A DNA stretch of 64,000 nucleotides from SHZL01 sp963708905 (GTDB lineage Bacteria > Pseudomonadota > Gammaproteobacteria > Xanthomonadales > SZUA-36): contig CAVPUV010000072.1 of NCBI GenBank assembly GCA_963708905.1, positions 6,901 to 70,900 on the forward strand, read 5' to 3'. The position numbers were made by a program, and so were the translations under genes. Below, piece by piece: positions 18,326 through 26,805 of this stretch. Below the pieces are notes generated by a model. It saw only the letters and a list, made by a program, of their open reading frames with translations. It was not told where the DNA came from and made no database searches. Position 1 is the first letter of the stretch. Each line of letters begins with the position of its first letter.

Positions 18326-19867
18326 TCAGGCCAGCGTCGCGGCCTTGCCGAACTTCTGCAAACGCCCTGCCTTGTAATCCGCCCAGTATTCGTTCATCTC
18401 GCGTTTCACCACCGGTAACAGGAAATAGATGCCGATGATGTTCGGGAAAGCCATGGCAAATATCATTGCGTCGGAAAAGTCGATGACCGAACCAAGTTGC
18501 ATCGACGAACCAATTACCACGAACGCCAGGAACAGAACCTTGTATACGGTGTCGGTGACCCGCGATTCGCCGAACAGGTAGGTCCAGGCTTTGAGGCCAT
18601 AATAGGACCAGGAAATCATCGTCGAATAAGCGAACAGGACCACCGCCAGTGTCAATACCCAGGGAAACCAGGAAAACGCCGATTCGAAGGCCATAGAGGT
18701 CAGGGCCACGCCCTGGCTGGGGTCGATGTTGGGGTCCCAGCTGCCGGTGATGATGATGACCACTGCGGTGATGGTGCACACCACCACGGTATCAACGAAG
18801 GGCTCGTACAGCGCCACGAAACCCTCGGTTACCGGCCGTTTGGTTTTGACCGCGGAGTGTGCAATCGCCGCCGAACCAACACCCGCCTCGTTGGAAAATG
18901 CCGCGCGTTTGAAGCCCTGGAACAACACGCCCACCACACCACCGGCCATGCCCTCAGCAGTGAATGCCCCGTTGAAGATGTCGATAAGAGTTTGCGGCAG
19001 TGCGGGCAGGTTCATCAGAATGATGACCATTCCCGCGCCAACATAAAGTACGCCCATGAAGGGAACGAGTTTCGATGTAACCCGGGCGATGCCCTGGATG
19101 CCGCCAATGATGACCAAGCCCACCAGGATTGCAATCACAAGGCCAAACAGCCAGCCCTTGTCCGCCAGCCAGCTGGCATCCCCTCCGGTCACCGCCACCA
19201 CCTGCTTGAAGCTCTGGTTGGCCTGGAACATGTTGCCGCCACCGAATGAGCCTCCAATGGCGAAAATGGCAAACATCACCGCCAGTGTCCTGCCCAGCAA
19301 CCTGAGTTTTTCACTGCGTTCAGCCAGGCCCTTGGAAAGGTAATACATGGGCCCGCCGGATACCGTCCCATCGGCGTATTCGTTGCGGTAACGGACGCCC
19401 AGTGTGCACTCCACGAATTTGGATGACATGCCAAGGAAGCCGGCGGCGATCATCCAGAATGTCGCGCCCGGGCCACCCAAAGACACCGCCACCGCCACGC
19501 CGGCAATATTACCCAGACCCACGGTGCCGGAAAGTGCAGTTGCAAGTGCCTGGAAATGGGTGACTTCGCCCGCTGCGGATGGGTCGTTGTAGTCACCCCG
19601 AACCAGCTGGAATCCGTGTTTCATCGCCCGCAGGTTGATGAAGCGAAAATAGAACGTGAAAAAAGTTGCGGCCGCGATCAGCCAGATCACGATCAAAGGA
19701 AATTGCACGCCGGCCACCGGAATCGAAGAGAAAATGAACCCAGCGACGGCGTCAGCATAGGGTTTGACGGCCTGGTCTATCCGGCTGTCGATGCCTTCCT
19801 GGGCGAGTACTGACAAAGGCAGCAGCAAAAGCATCAGTATTGAGACCATTTTTTTTATTCTTGACAT
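18326..19867 (-). CDS. Sodium:alanine/glycine symporter (AGCS family)
   Basis: This is an inner-membrane amino-acid:cation symporter of about 513 residues with many hydrophobic segments. The family core is clear: ALSGTVGLGNIAGVAVAVS, then GPGATFWMIAAGFLGMSSKF, VRYRNEYADGTVSGGPMYYL, the GFKRAAFSNEAGVGSAAIAH segment, and a conserved TFLFGE-like WTYLFGESR. The N terminus has an extra hydrophobic stretch ending LLPLSVLAQEG that looks like a cleavable signal, seen in some family members. The start at the ATG 19867 has GGGAG 7 nt upstream; a GTG two codons earlier is less likely. It lies 23 bp after the usp gene, likely one operon. Alanine or glycine is the family substrate, not shown here. Confidence 0.9.
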   Translation of the reverse strand: MSRIKKMVSILMLLLLPLSVLAQEGIDSRIDQAVKPYADAVAGFIFSSIPVAGVQFPLIVIWLIAAATFFTFYFRFINLRAMKHGFQLVRGDYNDPSAAGEVTHFQALATALSGTVGLGNIAGVAVAVSLGGPGATFWMIAAGFLGMSSKFVECTLGVRYRNEYADGTVSGGPMYYLSKGLAERSEKLRLLGRTLAVMFAIFAIGGSFGGGNMFQANQSFKQVVAVTGGDASWLADKGWLFGLVIAILVGLVIIGGIQGIARVTSKLVPFMGVLYVGAGMVIILMNLPALPQTLIDIFNGAFTAEGMAGGVVGVLFQGFKRAAFSNEAGVGSAAIAHSAVKTKRPVTEGFVALYEPFVDTVVVCTITAVVIIITGSWDPNIDPSQGVALTSMAFESAFSWFPWVLTLAVVLFAYSTMISWSYYGLKAWTYLFGESRVTDTVYKVLFLAFVVIGSSMQLGSVIDFSDAMIFAMAFPNIIGIYFLLPVVKREMNEYWADYKAGRLQKFGKAATLA

Positions 19868-19890
19868 GAACACTCTCCCGGGTAAACGTC

Positions 19891-20325
19891 TCAGGGCACT
19901 ACGGTGACGGGTTGCTCGGCGATTTGCACCAGCATACTGGGGACACTGCCAAACAGGTGCGTTTTGATACGGGACACACCTTTGCGGCCGACGATGATAC
20001 TGGTAGCCCCGACTTCTCTGGCCAGTTGATTTAGCGTTTCTGCCGGATGGCCATGGCGAATAAGGCCTTGCGCATCGATCCCCTGTGCACGCAATCGGCT
20101 CACGACCGGGTCGACGATTTCCGCGTGCGCCTGTGCCAGTTCGGCTTCACGTCGCTGGTGCCGTACTTCGTTTTCCATGGCGGTATTGAAGGAAAACGGC
20201 GACCACTCGATCACGTGAACAACGACCAGGCTGGCCTTGTTGGCTTCGGCCATGGCGGCTGCATGGTCCACAGCCCGTTGACTACACTCACTACAATCGA
20301 TTCCTACCAGAAATACTTGGTTCAT
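19891..20325 (-). CDS. Universal stress protein (UspA family)
   Basis: A single Usp domain of 144 residues starting MNQVFLVGIDCSE. The C-terminal ATP-binding pattern G-2x-G-9x-G-S is present (VGRKGVSRIKTHLFGSVPS), followed by VQIAEQPVTVVP. This makes it an ATP-binding type Usp. The ATG at 20325 is chosen because the preceding residues to 20400 do not fit the family. It is upstream of and codirectional with the AGCS symporter. In many bacteria usp genes accompany transporters, but the regulatory link is unproven. Confidence 0.9.
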   Translation of the reverse strand: MNQVFLVGIDCSECSQRAVDHAAAMAEANKASLVVVHVIEWSPFSFNTAMENEVRHQRREAELAQAHAEIVDPVVSRLRAQGIDAQGLIRHGHPAETLNQLAREVGATSIIVGRKGVSRIKTHLFGSVPSMLVQIAEQPVTVVP

Positions 20326-20460
20326 TGATTTTGGCGCCCCATGCATAAAAAGTCCGGCATACGCCGGGTCAGGAATGCACGACCATACTAACCCAGTCAC
20401 AGCCCGGGGTGTTATTTACCAACGCTGATATTGCTGATTACTTCTGCTGCAATTTGCGGC

Positions 20461-21018
20461 TTAGCCCTCCCGCCATTTGATTGAACAACCCATGGATGGA
20501 ACCTGGTGCTCCGGACCCTTGCCGGTTTCCGCCACTTGCTTCATGGCGAGGAATAACTCCCGCCGGACCGCTCCCGAGTCTTTGCCGGCGCCGCTCTCAT
20601 CCATCCTGCCGCGATATTGCAGTTGCAGATTCGCGTTGTAGCCAAAGAAATCCGGCGTGCAAACCGCTCCATAAGCTTTTGCAACATCCTGGGTTTCATC
20701 GATCAGGTAGGGAAATGGATAGCCGAGCTCAAGGGCAACTTTCCGCATGCTTTCCAGCGAGTCTTGCGGATAAAGCTCAGTGTCATTTGGCATGATCGCA
20801 ACGCAACGTACGCCGAATGCCTGCAAGTCACGGGCATCCCGCACCAGCTTGTGATTTATCGCTTTAACATAAGGGCAATGGTTGCAGATGAACATGACCA
20901 GCAAGCCGCCCGGGCCTGCGCAATCCTGCAAAGACCAGATCTTCCCATCTGTTCCGGAGAGATGGAAATCAGGCGCCTTGGCGCCAAACCTGCAGACCGG
21001 TGTGCGTGTCAAAACCAT
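20461..21018 (-). CDS. Thioredoxin-fold protein (AhpC/TSA-like) with CNHCPYV motif
   Basis: A 185-residue cytosolic redox protein. After APDFHLSGTDGKIWSLQD the chain carries MFICNHCPYVKAI, a CXXC variant placed where AhpC/TSA and TlpA-like proteins have their active site. CVAIMPNDTELYPQDS and YLIDETQDVAKAYGAVCTPDFFG (with the cis-Pro-like CTPDFF) follow. Proteins with this CNHCPYV arrangement are usually annotated as thioredoxin-family or redoxin-domain proteins; the physiological substrate is unknown. I start at the ATG at 21018 (MVLTRTPVC), because the upstream extension to 21201 is antisense to the next gene. It is divergent from the exported protein at 21152. Confidence 0.85.
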   Translation of the reverse strand: MVLTRTPVCRFGAKAPDFHLSGTDGKIWSLQDCAGPGGLLVMFICNHCPYVKAINHKLVRDARDLQAFGVRCVAIMPNDTELYPQDSLESMRKVALELGYPFPYLIDETQDVAKAYGAVCTPDFFGYNANLQLQYRGRMDESGAGKDSGAVRRELFLAMKQVAETGKGPEHQVPSMGCSIKWREG

Positions 21019-21151
21019 CGAAATGTGGGCCAATATAGCGGAAAACAGTAGTATAGCAGCGGCATTCGGCAATATTTTGACGTGATTTCCATGAATTTTT
21101 GCTATGATTGGATGGAACCACTGTTGAAAATGCTTTTCCAAAGGATAGCCT

Positions 21152-22393
21152 GTGACCAGGCTGAGGAAAATGGGGACAGTAGCTACGATGAGAGCGGGCA
21201 TATATCAGATCAGGTCCAGGGCAGTATTGTTTGCTGCCTCGGCCTTTCTGTGTCTGTTGCCCGGCTTTGCCAGAAGTTCTGACACCGCCGTGAACCCGCC
21301 GGTCTCGTCATATCGCAGTCCGGGTGATCTGGCCAGGTCTGACTTGGTCCTGTCTGACCTGAGTGGCCGGCACAGGTTCCATCCCGGCACGCCCATGGTG
21401 CTGGATCCGATAACTGGCGCCTTCGAATTTGACCTCGGCGGCAGCGAGACCCGCAAACTGCAATTGCAATTAGCCCATCCAATCGTGCTGGAAGCAGGTC
21501 ATCATCTGTTCTCGATCGGGCCAGGTTCCAACCAGTTGGGCCTGGACTCGGTACTCAGGATGCCGCTGGGAAATGGATTGAGCCTGCACGGCGGGGCAGA
21601 GCAGATTCTGGGAACCACCCAGTTTCAGACTTTGGGCAGTATTCAGTGCCTGAATGGCACCTTGGGGCCGGATTCCTATACGGCGTCGGGTTGCCACTTT
21701 GTGAGCGGAGCGGATGCGACATTTGACCGTCGTACACTGAACCTGGGCGCGAGTCATGAATCCGGTAACCTGAGCACTTCGATGAACTGGTTTACCACAG
21801 CAGCAGCGGAGAATGGCGCAGTGGGCGTATATAAACTGAGCCAGTTCAACAACCCCGCCGTCCTGCTCGACAATGCCATGTTGACCCCGCTTGCCGGGGA
21901 CAAGGGTTTGCCCGGCGCCATGTCTGCTGCATACATCAACAGCGAAACCACCGGCATCGATCTGAATTTCCAGCTTGGAATTGCCACCGACCAGGCTGGA
22001 GAAATCCGTCTGGGCCTGGCGCTGACCCGGGTGCTGGATGCAAACTACCAGGGCATTTATGGTCACAGCCTCGGCACCCTGGACTGGAGCGTAGCCAAAC
22101 CATTTGACTCCGCCGCATTGGGAATAGAATGGAACCGGGGCGCATTCAGCAGTGGCATTCGCGGTTACTACCGGGAACCGGTGAGTTTCCTCAACCATGA
22201 AAATCTGGACAGCATGAGTACGTTTGACGTCCACTTCACCTGGCGCGCCCCATGGAAGGCAAACCTGAGCATAGGTGCCAGCAACGTTCTCGGCGCAGGC
22301 GTGAATGAACGCAACAACAGTGACAAGACTACCGACCCCTATGAGTCCATTTATGGGCGTATTCCTTACGTCCGTTATCAGCAGGATTTGTAG
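21152..22393 (+). CDS. Exported, probable outer-membrane beta-barrel protein of unknown function
   Basis: 413 residues from a GTG with AAGGA 6 nt upstream; ATG codons at 21170 and 21188 are alternatives. A signal peptide lies around residues 24-42 (AVLFAASAFLCLLPGFARS). The mature part is rich in Gly, Ser, Asn and alternating hydrophobic residues, with a LDPITGAFEFDLGG start and strand-like repeats such as TGIDLNFQLGIATDQAGEIRLGLAL and FDVHFTWRAPWKANLSIGASNVLG. The last segment, IPYVRYQQDL, looks like a terminal beta strand of a TonB-dependent-receptor-like or porin-like barrel. One cysteine pair (IQCLNG, SGCHFV) could form a loop disulfide. I do not recognise the family. It stands alone, divergent from the thioredoxin-fold gene. 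Confidence 0.7.
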   Translation: MTRLRKMGTVATMRAGIYQIRSRAVLFAASAFLCLLPGFARSSDTAVNPPVSSYRSPGDLARSDLVLSDLSGRHRFHPGTPMVLDPITGAFEFDLGGSETRKLQLQLAHPIVLEAGHHLFSIGPGSNQLGLDSVLRMPLGNGLSLHGGAEQILGTTQFQTLGSIQCLNGTLGPDSYTASGCHFVSGADATFDRRTLNLGASHESGNLSTSMNWFTTAAAENGAVGVYKLSQFNNPAVLLDNAMLTPLAGDKGLPGAMSAAYINSETTGIDLNFQLGIATDQAGEIRLGLALTRVLDANYQGIYGHSLGTLDWSVAKPFDSAALGIEWNRGAFSSGIRGYYREPVSFLNHENLDSMSTFDVHFTWRAPWKANLSIGASNVLGAGVNERNNSDKTTDPYESIYGRIPYVRYQQDL

Positions 22394-22554
22394 GCTGAAT
22401 CCTTCTGCTGTCCCGAGCTTTTGGCCACCCGCGGGATGCATGCAGCGCCTGATACCGCTCCACCATTAGCACATAAAGAATTCTTGCTCACGCCCGTAAC
22501 CGGCCGCATGACTTGACCATGGTAGACTTGCCCGGTTTTCGAATTTGAAGGTTA

Positions 22555-23049
22555 ATGATGAACAAAATAATCCTGACAATGCTGGTTATCACTATTTCCG
22601 CTTCAGCTGCCGGCCAGTCAGCCTTTTCCTCGCTGGAAGAGCAGATGAATGGCAAGGAATTCAGTGCAGCGGGGCTGGAAAAACTGACTCCGGATGAATT
22701 GGCTGCGCTCAATCTGTGGATACGCCGCCGTTCTCTCGCCACGCTGGACGCAGGCCAGCCCGCAACCCCTGGGGGGAATGAAGATCTGCGCGGTCTTGAA
22801 CTGCAAAAGATGAAGGACATGCCCCGGACCGCAATAAAAAGCCGCGTGGTTGGTACTTTTACCGGTTGGGATGGACAGACGACGTTCCAGCTGGAAAACG
22901 GAATGATCTGGCAACAGGTTGACAAGGACAAGTTTTATATAAAGGCGGTGAAGGATCCGCTGGTCACGATCGAACCAGGCATGCTGAAAACCTGGCGGCT
23001 GTCTGTTGAAGGGTACTCATCGGACTGCCGGGTCAAGCGTATCCAGTAA
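22555..23049 (+). CDS. Small exported protein of unknown function
   Basis: 164 residues with a clear signal peptide (MMNKIILTMLVITISASAAGQS). A helical segment follows (LTPDELAALNLWIRRRSLATLD) and then a probable beta domain with RVVGTFTGWDGQTTFQLENGMIWQQVDKDKFYIK. The FTGWDGQTxFxLxNGxxWxQ pattern recurs in hypothetical secreted proteins of xanthomonads and relatives, so it is probably a conserved periplasmic family; I cannot give it a function. GAAGG precedes two consecutive ATGs (22555 and 22558), and the second has the better spacing. It converges on the zinc-ribbon gene, with a hairpin between them. Confidence 0.75.
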   Translation: MMNKIILTMLVITISASAAGQSAFSSLEEQMNGKEFSAAGLEKLTPDELAALNLWIRRRSLATLDAGQPATPGGNEDLRGLELQKMKDMPRTAIKSRVVGTFTGWDGQTTFQLENGMIWQQVDKDKFYIKAVKDPLVTIEPGMLKTWRLSVEGYSSDCRVKRIQ

Positions 23050-23054
23050 TTTTA

Positions 23055-23096
23055 GGAAAGCTCTGAATAATGCATCCATGCATTATCAGAGTTTCC
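23055..23096. terminator. Stem-loop between convergent genes (probable bidirectional terminator)
   Basis: The left arm GGAAAGCTCTGAATAATGCAT and right arm ATGCATTATCAGAGTTTCC pair over about 19 bp with two one-base bulges and a CC loop. It sits between the stop at 23049 and the stop of the minus-strand gene at 23097. There is no long T-run on either side, so it may act as an RNA 3'-end stabiliser as much as an intrinsic terminator. Confidence 0.55.
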
Positions 23097-23474
23097 TTAG
23101 TCAGATCGGCGTGACCATAGCGTGCGTTTTAATTGCTTTTGTTTACTCCGTGCCTGGAACAGCAGAACACGAATGATCAGGTAAGCGAATGCACTCAAAC
23201 CCATCAGAATGTAAGGGCCGGCAGAAGAGGGTCGCTGGAATCCGGAAGTTTCCCACCAATACCATCCAAATGCCGCCAGGAAGACCGTAATAACGGCGTA
23301 GCTGGTCATATTCAGATGGTAGACTTTTTCCCGTGCCTGGCGCTGCCGGTATACCAGCGCTTGCTCATCGCTAAGTTCGCCGCCAGGCCCGCTGCGTTGA
23401 GCGCCGCAATGCAGGCACAATTTTGCCAGGCTGGAAACTTTGTTACCGCATTTCGGGCAGGCAACGATACTCAT
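23097..23474 (-). CDS. Zinc-ribbon membrane protein of unknown function
   Basis: 125 residues. The N terminus is a CPXCG-type zinc ribbon (ACPKCGNKVSSLAKLCLHCGAQ, four cysteines). A basic amphipathic stretch (YRQRQAREKVYHLN) follows, then two transmembrane helices (YAVITVFLAAFGWYWW and GPYILMGLSAFAYLIIRVLLF) and a basic tail. A cytosolic zinc ribbon tethered to the membrane is inferred. It begins only 11 bp after the histidine kinase stop, with AGGAGA as ribosome-binding site, so it is probably the third gene of the regulator-kinase operon. Confidence 0.8.
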   Translation of the reverse strand: MSIVACPKCGNKVSSLAKLCLHCGAQRSGPGGELSDEQALVYRQRQAREKVYHLNMTSYAVITVFLAAFGWYWWETSGFQRPSSAGPYILMGLSAFAYLIIRVLLFQARSKQKQLKRTLWSRRSD

Positions 23475-23485
23475 TCTTGGTTCTC

Positions 23486-24763
23486 CTAAGCCTCAAAAAA
23501 CCGGAGTTCGGCACGCAAGCCGCCGCTGTCGCGATTGCTGAAATGTATCGACCAGCCATACAACTCGCATAATCGCCTGACGATCGCCAGCCCAAGTCCA
23601 GCGCCCTTGCCTGAAATGTTCTGACCGCGATAGTGCCTTTCGAAAACATGTTCCAGTTCTTCCTCCGGTATCCCCGGACCGGTATCTTCTACTACAGCCC
23701 TGCCATTGCCGATGGTAATTACAACTTCCCCGCTGGCGGTATATCTTATCGCGTTGCCAATCAGGTTGCCGACGGTAACCGCCACCACGGATTCGGGTGC
23801 AATCACACTGACGCGGTCTTCTTCCCGCACCAGCAGCTTCAGCTCCTTGTTGCCGATCAGCGGCTCGTACAGGTGCACCACATCGTTGACGATTTGGCTT
23901 ACGTTTTGCGCGGCGCTGTCCTGATCAATACCCTGCTCCGCCCGCACCAGGTGAAGCAAGGCGGTCGTAATATCGGCTGACTGGCGAGCTGCGCGGGCGA
24001 TGCGCAGCAAACGGGTTCTCACTTTGGGATCAAGATCCGGCTGCGCCAACAACAATTCGGTCGCGCCGGTAATCACCGTCAACGGTGACCGCAGCTCGTG
24101 ACTCACATCCGCGTTGAATTCACGGTCGCGCTCCACCAGGTGGTGAAGACGGTCTGCATAGCTGTCCAGCGCCAGCGCCAACTGTCCGACTTCATCATCG
24201 GCGAAGTGATGGGACAGCCGTTCCGAGGCACGTTCTTCGCTGAGCATGTTCAAACGGTCAGCAAGGTCCGTCACCGGTTTCATGACCCTTCGTGACGACC
24301 ATGCGCCGAGCGTGAACGAAAGCACGGAAAAGAGCAGAACGACTCCAACCAATGCGATAATCAGTTGCTTTTTCAGTTTCTGGTTGTCGCTTACATCGTA
24401 AATCAGAAAGGCCCACAGGTCCTCGTCCTTGCGCACGGCTGCCTTGAACACACCCAGATCAGTACGGACATCATGCACCCCGTTGGGTAATCCCCGGATC
24501 TGGGCGCTCACGGTCTGGTTCGGATCACCCGGCCGGGTAATGTAACCCTGAATGCGGGTATAAAAAGGCTCAACCACCGTGGGATCAAGCCGCAGCTGGT
24601 TGACATAATCATCCAGCTCCTGCTGCAGTGTTGCCCCGATCAGCTGGTCCTCGAGATAGTTGCGCAAAAACAGCGTACTGAGTGCGAACAATATGCTTAA
24701 CAGCGTACCGAAAAGCAAAAAGGACAGGACGATTCGACTTCTAAGCCTGCGGCGGTACTGCAT
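23486..24763 (-). CDS. Membrane sensor histidine kinase
   Basis: About 425 residues. It has a first transmembrane helix (IVLSFLLFGTLLSILFALSTLF), a periplasmic domain of about 110 residues, a second helix (LIIALVGVVLLFSVLSFTLGAW), a HAMP linker (RRVMKPVTDLADRL), the HisKA box DVSHELRSPLTVITG with the phospho-histidine near residue 220, an N box NLIGNAIRYT, and G boxes VEDTGPGIPEEE and GAGLGLAIVRRL. I start at the ATG at 24763; the frame is open to a TTG at 24787. The start overlaps the regulator's 3' end by 23 bp, showing a cotranscribed pair. The organisation resembles PhoQ/QseC-type kinases; the signal is unknown. Confidence 0.92.
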   Translation of the reverse strand: MQYRRRLRSRIVLSFLLFGTLLSILFALSTLFLRNYLEDQLIGATLQQELDDYVNQLRLDPTVVEPFYTRIQGYITRPGDPNQTVSAQIRGLPNGVHDVRTDLGVFKAAVRKDEDLWAFLIYDVSDNQKLKKQLIIALVGVVLLFSVLSFTLGAWSSRRVMKPVTDLADRLNMLSEERASERLSHHFADDEVGQLALALDSYADRLHHLVERDREFNADVSHELRSPLTVITGATELLLAQPDLDPKVRTRLLRIARAARQSADITTALLHLVRAEQGIDQDSAAQNVSQIVNDVVHLYEPLIGNKELKLLVREEDRVSVIAPESVVAVTVGNLIGNAIRYTASGEVVITIGNGRAVVEDTGPGIPEEELEHVFERHYRGQNISGKGAGLGLAIVRRLCELYGWSIHFSNRDSGGLRAELRFFEA

Positions 24764-25433
24764 CCGACTCAACCAGCCGATAGCCAATTCCGTGGCGGGT
24801 CTGGATCATGCTGCTGCCAAATGGCTTATCGATGGAACCGCGTAAAGAGTGGATGTGTACCCGAAGACTGTCACTGTCCGGCATTTCTTCGCCCCAAACT
24901 TCCATTTCCAGGTCATTTCTTGAAACCACATTGGGCGAGTTTTCCATCAGAATCTGCAACAGTTTCAGGCCGATGGGATTCAGGTAAATGTCCTGATTGG
25001 CCCGGGTAACAGCAAGCGTGTCCAGGTTGAATACGAGGTCGCCCACCTCGAGCTCGCGCCGCAAACGCCGCCGGCCCCGGCTGGCAAGCACTTTCAGCCG
25101 CGCTTCCACTTCCTGCAGCTCAAACGGTTTGACCAGGTAGTCATCTGCACCCATCTCAAAACCGGCCAGCTTGTCCTGCAGACGGTCACGTGCGGTCAAC
25201 ATCAGGACCGGAGTATCTTTATCTGCATCTGCACGCAACCTGCGGCATAATTCCAGTCCATCCATTCCGGGCAAGGCCAGATCCAGCACAATTGCATCAA
25301 AATCGTTTACGACCGCGAGATGCAGCCCGGTTACTCCATCACCGGCAAAATCCACCGTGTGGCCATGGTCTTCGAGAAAATCTCCGAGGTTTGCTGCAAT
25401 ATCGGGGTTATCCTCAATGATCAATACGCGCAT
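24741..25433 (-). CDS. OmpR/PhoB-family response regulator
   Basis: 230 residues. The receiver domain has the acidic pair IIEDN, phospho-acceptor D51 in VLDLALPGMDG, the LTAR segment and VKPFEL lysine near 106. The C-terminal winged helix includes LNPIGLKLLQILMENSPNVVSR, then LRVHIHSLRGSIDKPF and IQTRHGIGYRLVE. It is a DNA-binding transcription regulator paired with the overlapping kinase downstream. It starts 98 bp after pilU in the same direction. A link to pili is suggested only by location. Confidence 0.93.
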   Translation of the reverse strand: MRVLIIEDNPDIAANLGDFLEDHGHTVDFAGDGVTGLHLAVVNDFDAIVLDLALPGMDGLELCRRLRADADKDTPVLMLTARDRLQDKLAGFEMGADDYLVKPFELQEVEARLKVLASRGRRRLRRELEVGDLVFNLDTLAVTRANQDIYLNPIGLKLLQILMENSPNVVSRNDLEMEVWGEEMPDSDSLRVHIHSLRGSIDKPFGSSMIQTRHGIGYRLVESDAVPPQA

Positions 25434-25531
25434 TTATTACTCCAGAGCATCGTGCCGAACCGGCAGCCGCATGAAACGAGGGGGTGGTCACATCGGGACT
25501 AGGACCATTTGTTACCAGAACAGGTTCAGCG

Positions 25532-26659
25532 CTAATGGTCTCCTCCGAGCACTTCGACTCCAGCCAGACCGCGCGCCAGGGAGTCCACATCACCGCCTTC
25601 ATCCAACTTGATCATCAGGCGTACTTCATTAGCCGAATCCGCGTGGCGCAGAGCATCGTCGTAGGAAATCTTTCCTTCTTTGTACATGCGGAACATACAC
25701 TTGTCGAAAGTGATCATACCGTGATGACTCGAATCCCGCATGACATTCTTCAATTGGTGGATTTCGCCCTTGCGAATCAGGTCCTTGACCAGTGGTGAAC
25801 CTATCATCAACTCGAAAGCAGCCCAGCGCCTGGAGCCGTCCAGAGAGGGAATCAATTGCTGTGCAACTGTAGCTTGCAAGTTAAAGGAAAGATCCAGCAG
25901 CAACTGCTCACGGAAGTCTTCCGGGAAGAAATGCAGGATGCGGTCCAGAGCCTGGTTGGCGTTGTTGGCATGCAGTGTGGCCAACACCAGGTGTCCTGTT
26001 TCAGCAAAAGTGATCGCGTGTTCCATAGCCTCACGTGTGCGCACTTCCCCGATCATGATCACGTCGGGCGCCTGGCGTAAAGTGTTGCGCAGCGCTATCT
26101 CGAACGACTCCGTATCGATCCCCACTTCCCGCTGCGTGACCAGGCTTTTACCGTGTTTGTGTACATATTCGATGGGATCTTCAACCGTTATGATGTGGCC
26201 GGTCATCCTTTGATTCCGATAGCCCACCATGGCAGCCATGGTGGTGGATTTGCCCGTGCCGGTTGCGCCTACAAACAGCAATATTCCCCTTTTCAGCAAC
26301 GCCAGTTCCGCCAGCACGTCCGGACACCCCAGTTCCTCGAAGGTGGGAATACGGTTTTCAATGCGGCGGCACACCATGCCAATGTGACCTTGCTGGTAAA
26401 AGGCACTGACGCGGAATCGCACCTCGCCGCTCAGAGAATAGGCAAACTGGCATTCGCTGGTCTGAATAAACTCGTTTTTCTGCCGTTCGCTCATCAGGCT
26501 GAAGACGATGTCGCGCGTATCATCCGGCTTAAGCACATCGGTGGATATAGGTTTGATTCTGCCCTGTACTTTCATGCAGGGCGGCGCGTCTACCATGACG
26601 AACAAGTCCGAACCGACTTCTTCGTGCAGTTGTTTGAGCCAGCCGTTTACGTTATTCAT
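25532..26659 (-). CDS. pilU: Type IV pilus retraction ATPase PilU
   Basis: A 375-residue hexameric ATPase of the PilT/PilU branch. It has Walker A GATGTGKSTT (131-140), VEDPIEYVHKHGKSLVTQREVG, Walker B-like DVIMIGEVRTREAMEHAI, and AETGHLVLATLHANNANQALDRI. The longer, more charged C terminus (ending GLAGVEVLGGDH) and second place after pilT identify it as PilU, the accessory retraction motor. AAGGAG precedes the ATG. It is separated from pilT by five-hairpin element copy 3. Confidence 0.93.
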   Translation of the reverse strand: MNNVNGWLKQLHEEVGSDLFVMVDAPPCMKVQGRIKPISTDVLKPDDTRDIVFSLMSERQKNEFIQTSECQFAYSLSGEVRFRVSAFYQQGHIGMVCRRIENRIPTFEELGCPDVLAELALLKRGILLFVGATGTGKSTTMAAMVGYRNQRMTGHIITVEDPIEYVHKHGKSLVTQREVGIDTESFEIALRNTLRQAPDVIMIGEVRTREAMEHAITFAETGHLVLATLHANNANQALDRILHFFPEDFREQLLLDLSFNLQATVAQQLIPSLDGSRRWAAFELMIGSPLVKDLIRKGEIHQLKNVMRDSSHHGMITFDKCMFRMYKEGKISYDDALRHADSANEVRLMIKLDEGGDVDSLARGLAGVEVLGGDH

Positions 26660-26677
26660 TTAAAACTCCTTGGGCCT

Positions 26678-26805
26678 GCTAACGCGGCACATGGAAGTGC
26701 CACCATTTTCAATGATGTAAGTCATTGAAAATGTGAGCGAAGCAAAACCACGCTTTTGCTTCGCGATTCCATAACGGGCTGGGATGCCCGTTTATGGACA
26801 GACAC
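26678..26805 (-). repeat. Five-hairpin dispersed element, copy 3, truncated (pilT-pilU gap)
   Basis: A 128-bp copy in the same orientation as copy 1. The GTGTCTGTCC end and stems 1-4 are present, but the sequence stops at GCTAACG, so the fifth hairpin is missing. The GTGTCTG end touches the pilT stop codon (26805-26807). One base of stem 4 is changed (GCCACC for GCCGCC). No flanking direct repeat is visible, consistent with loss of one end after insertion. Confidence 0.82.
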
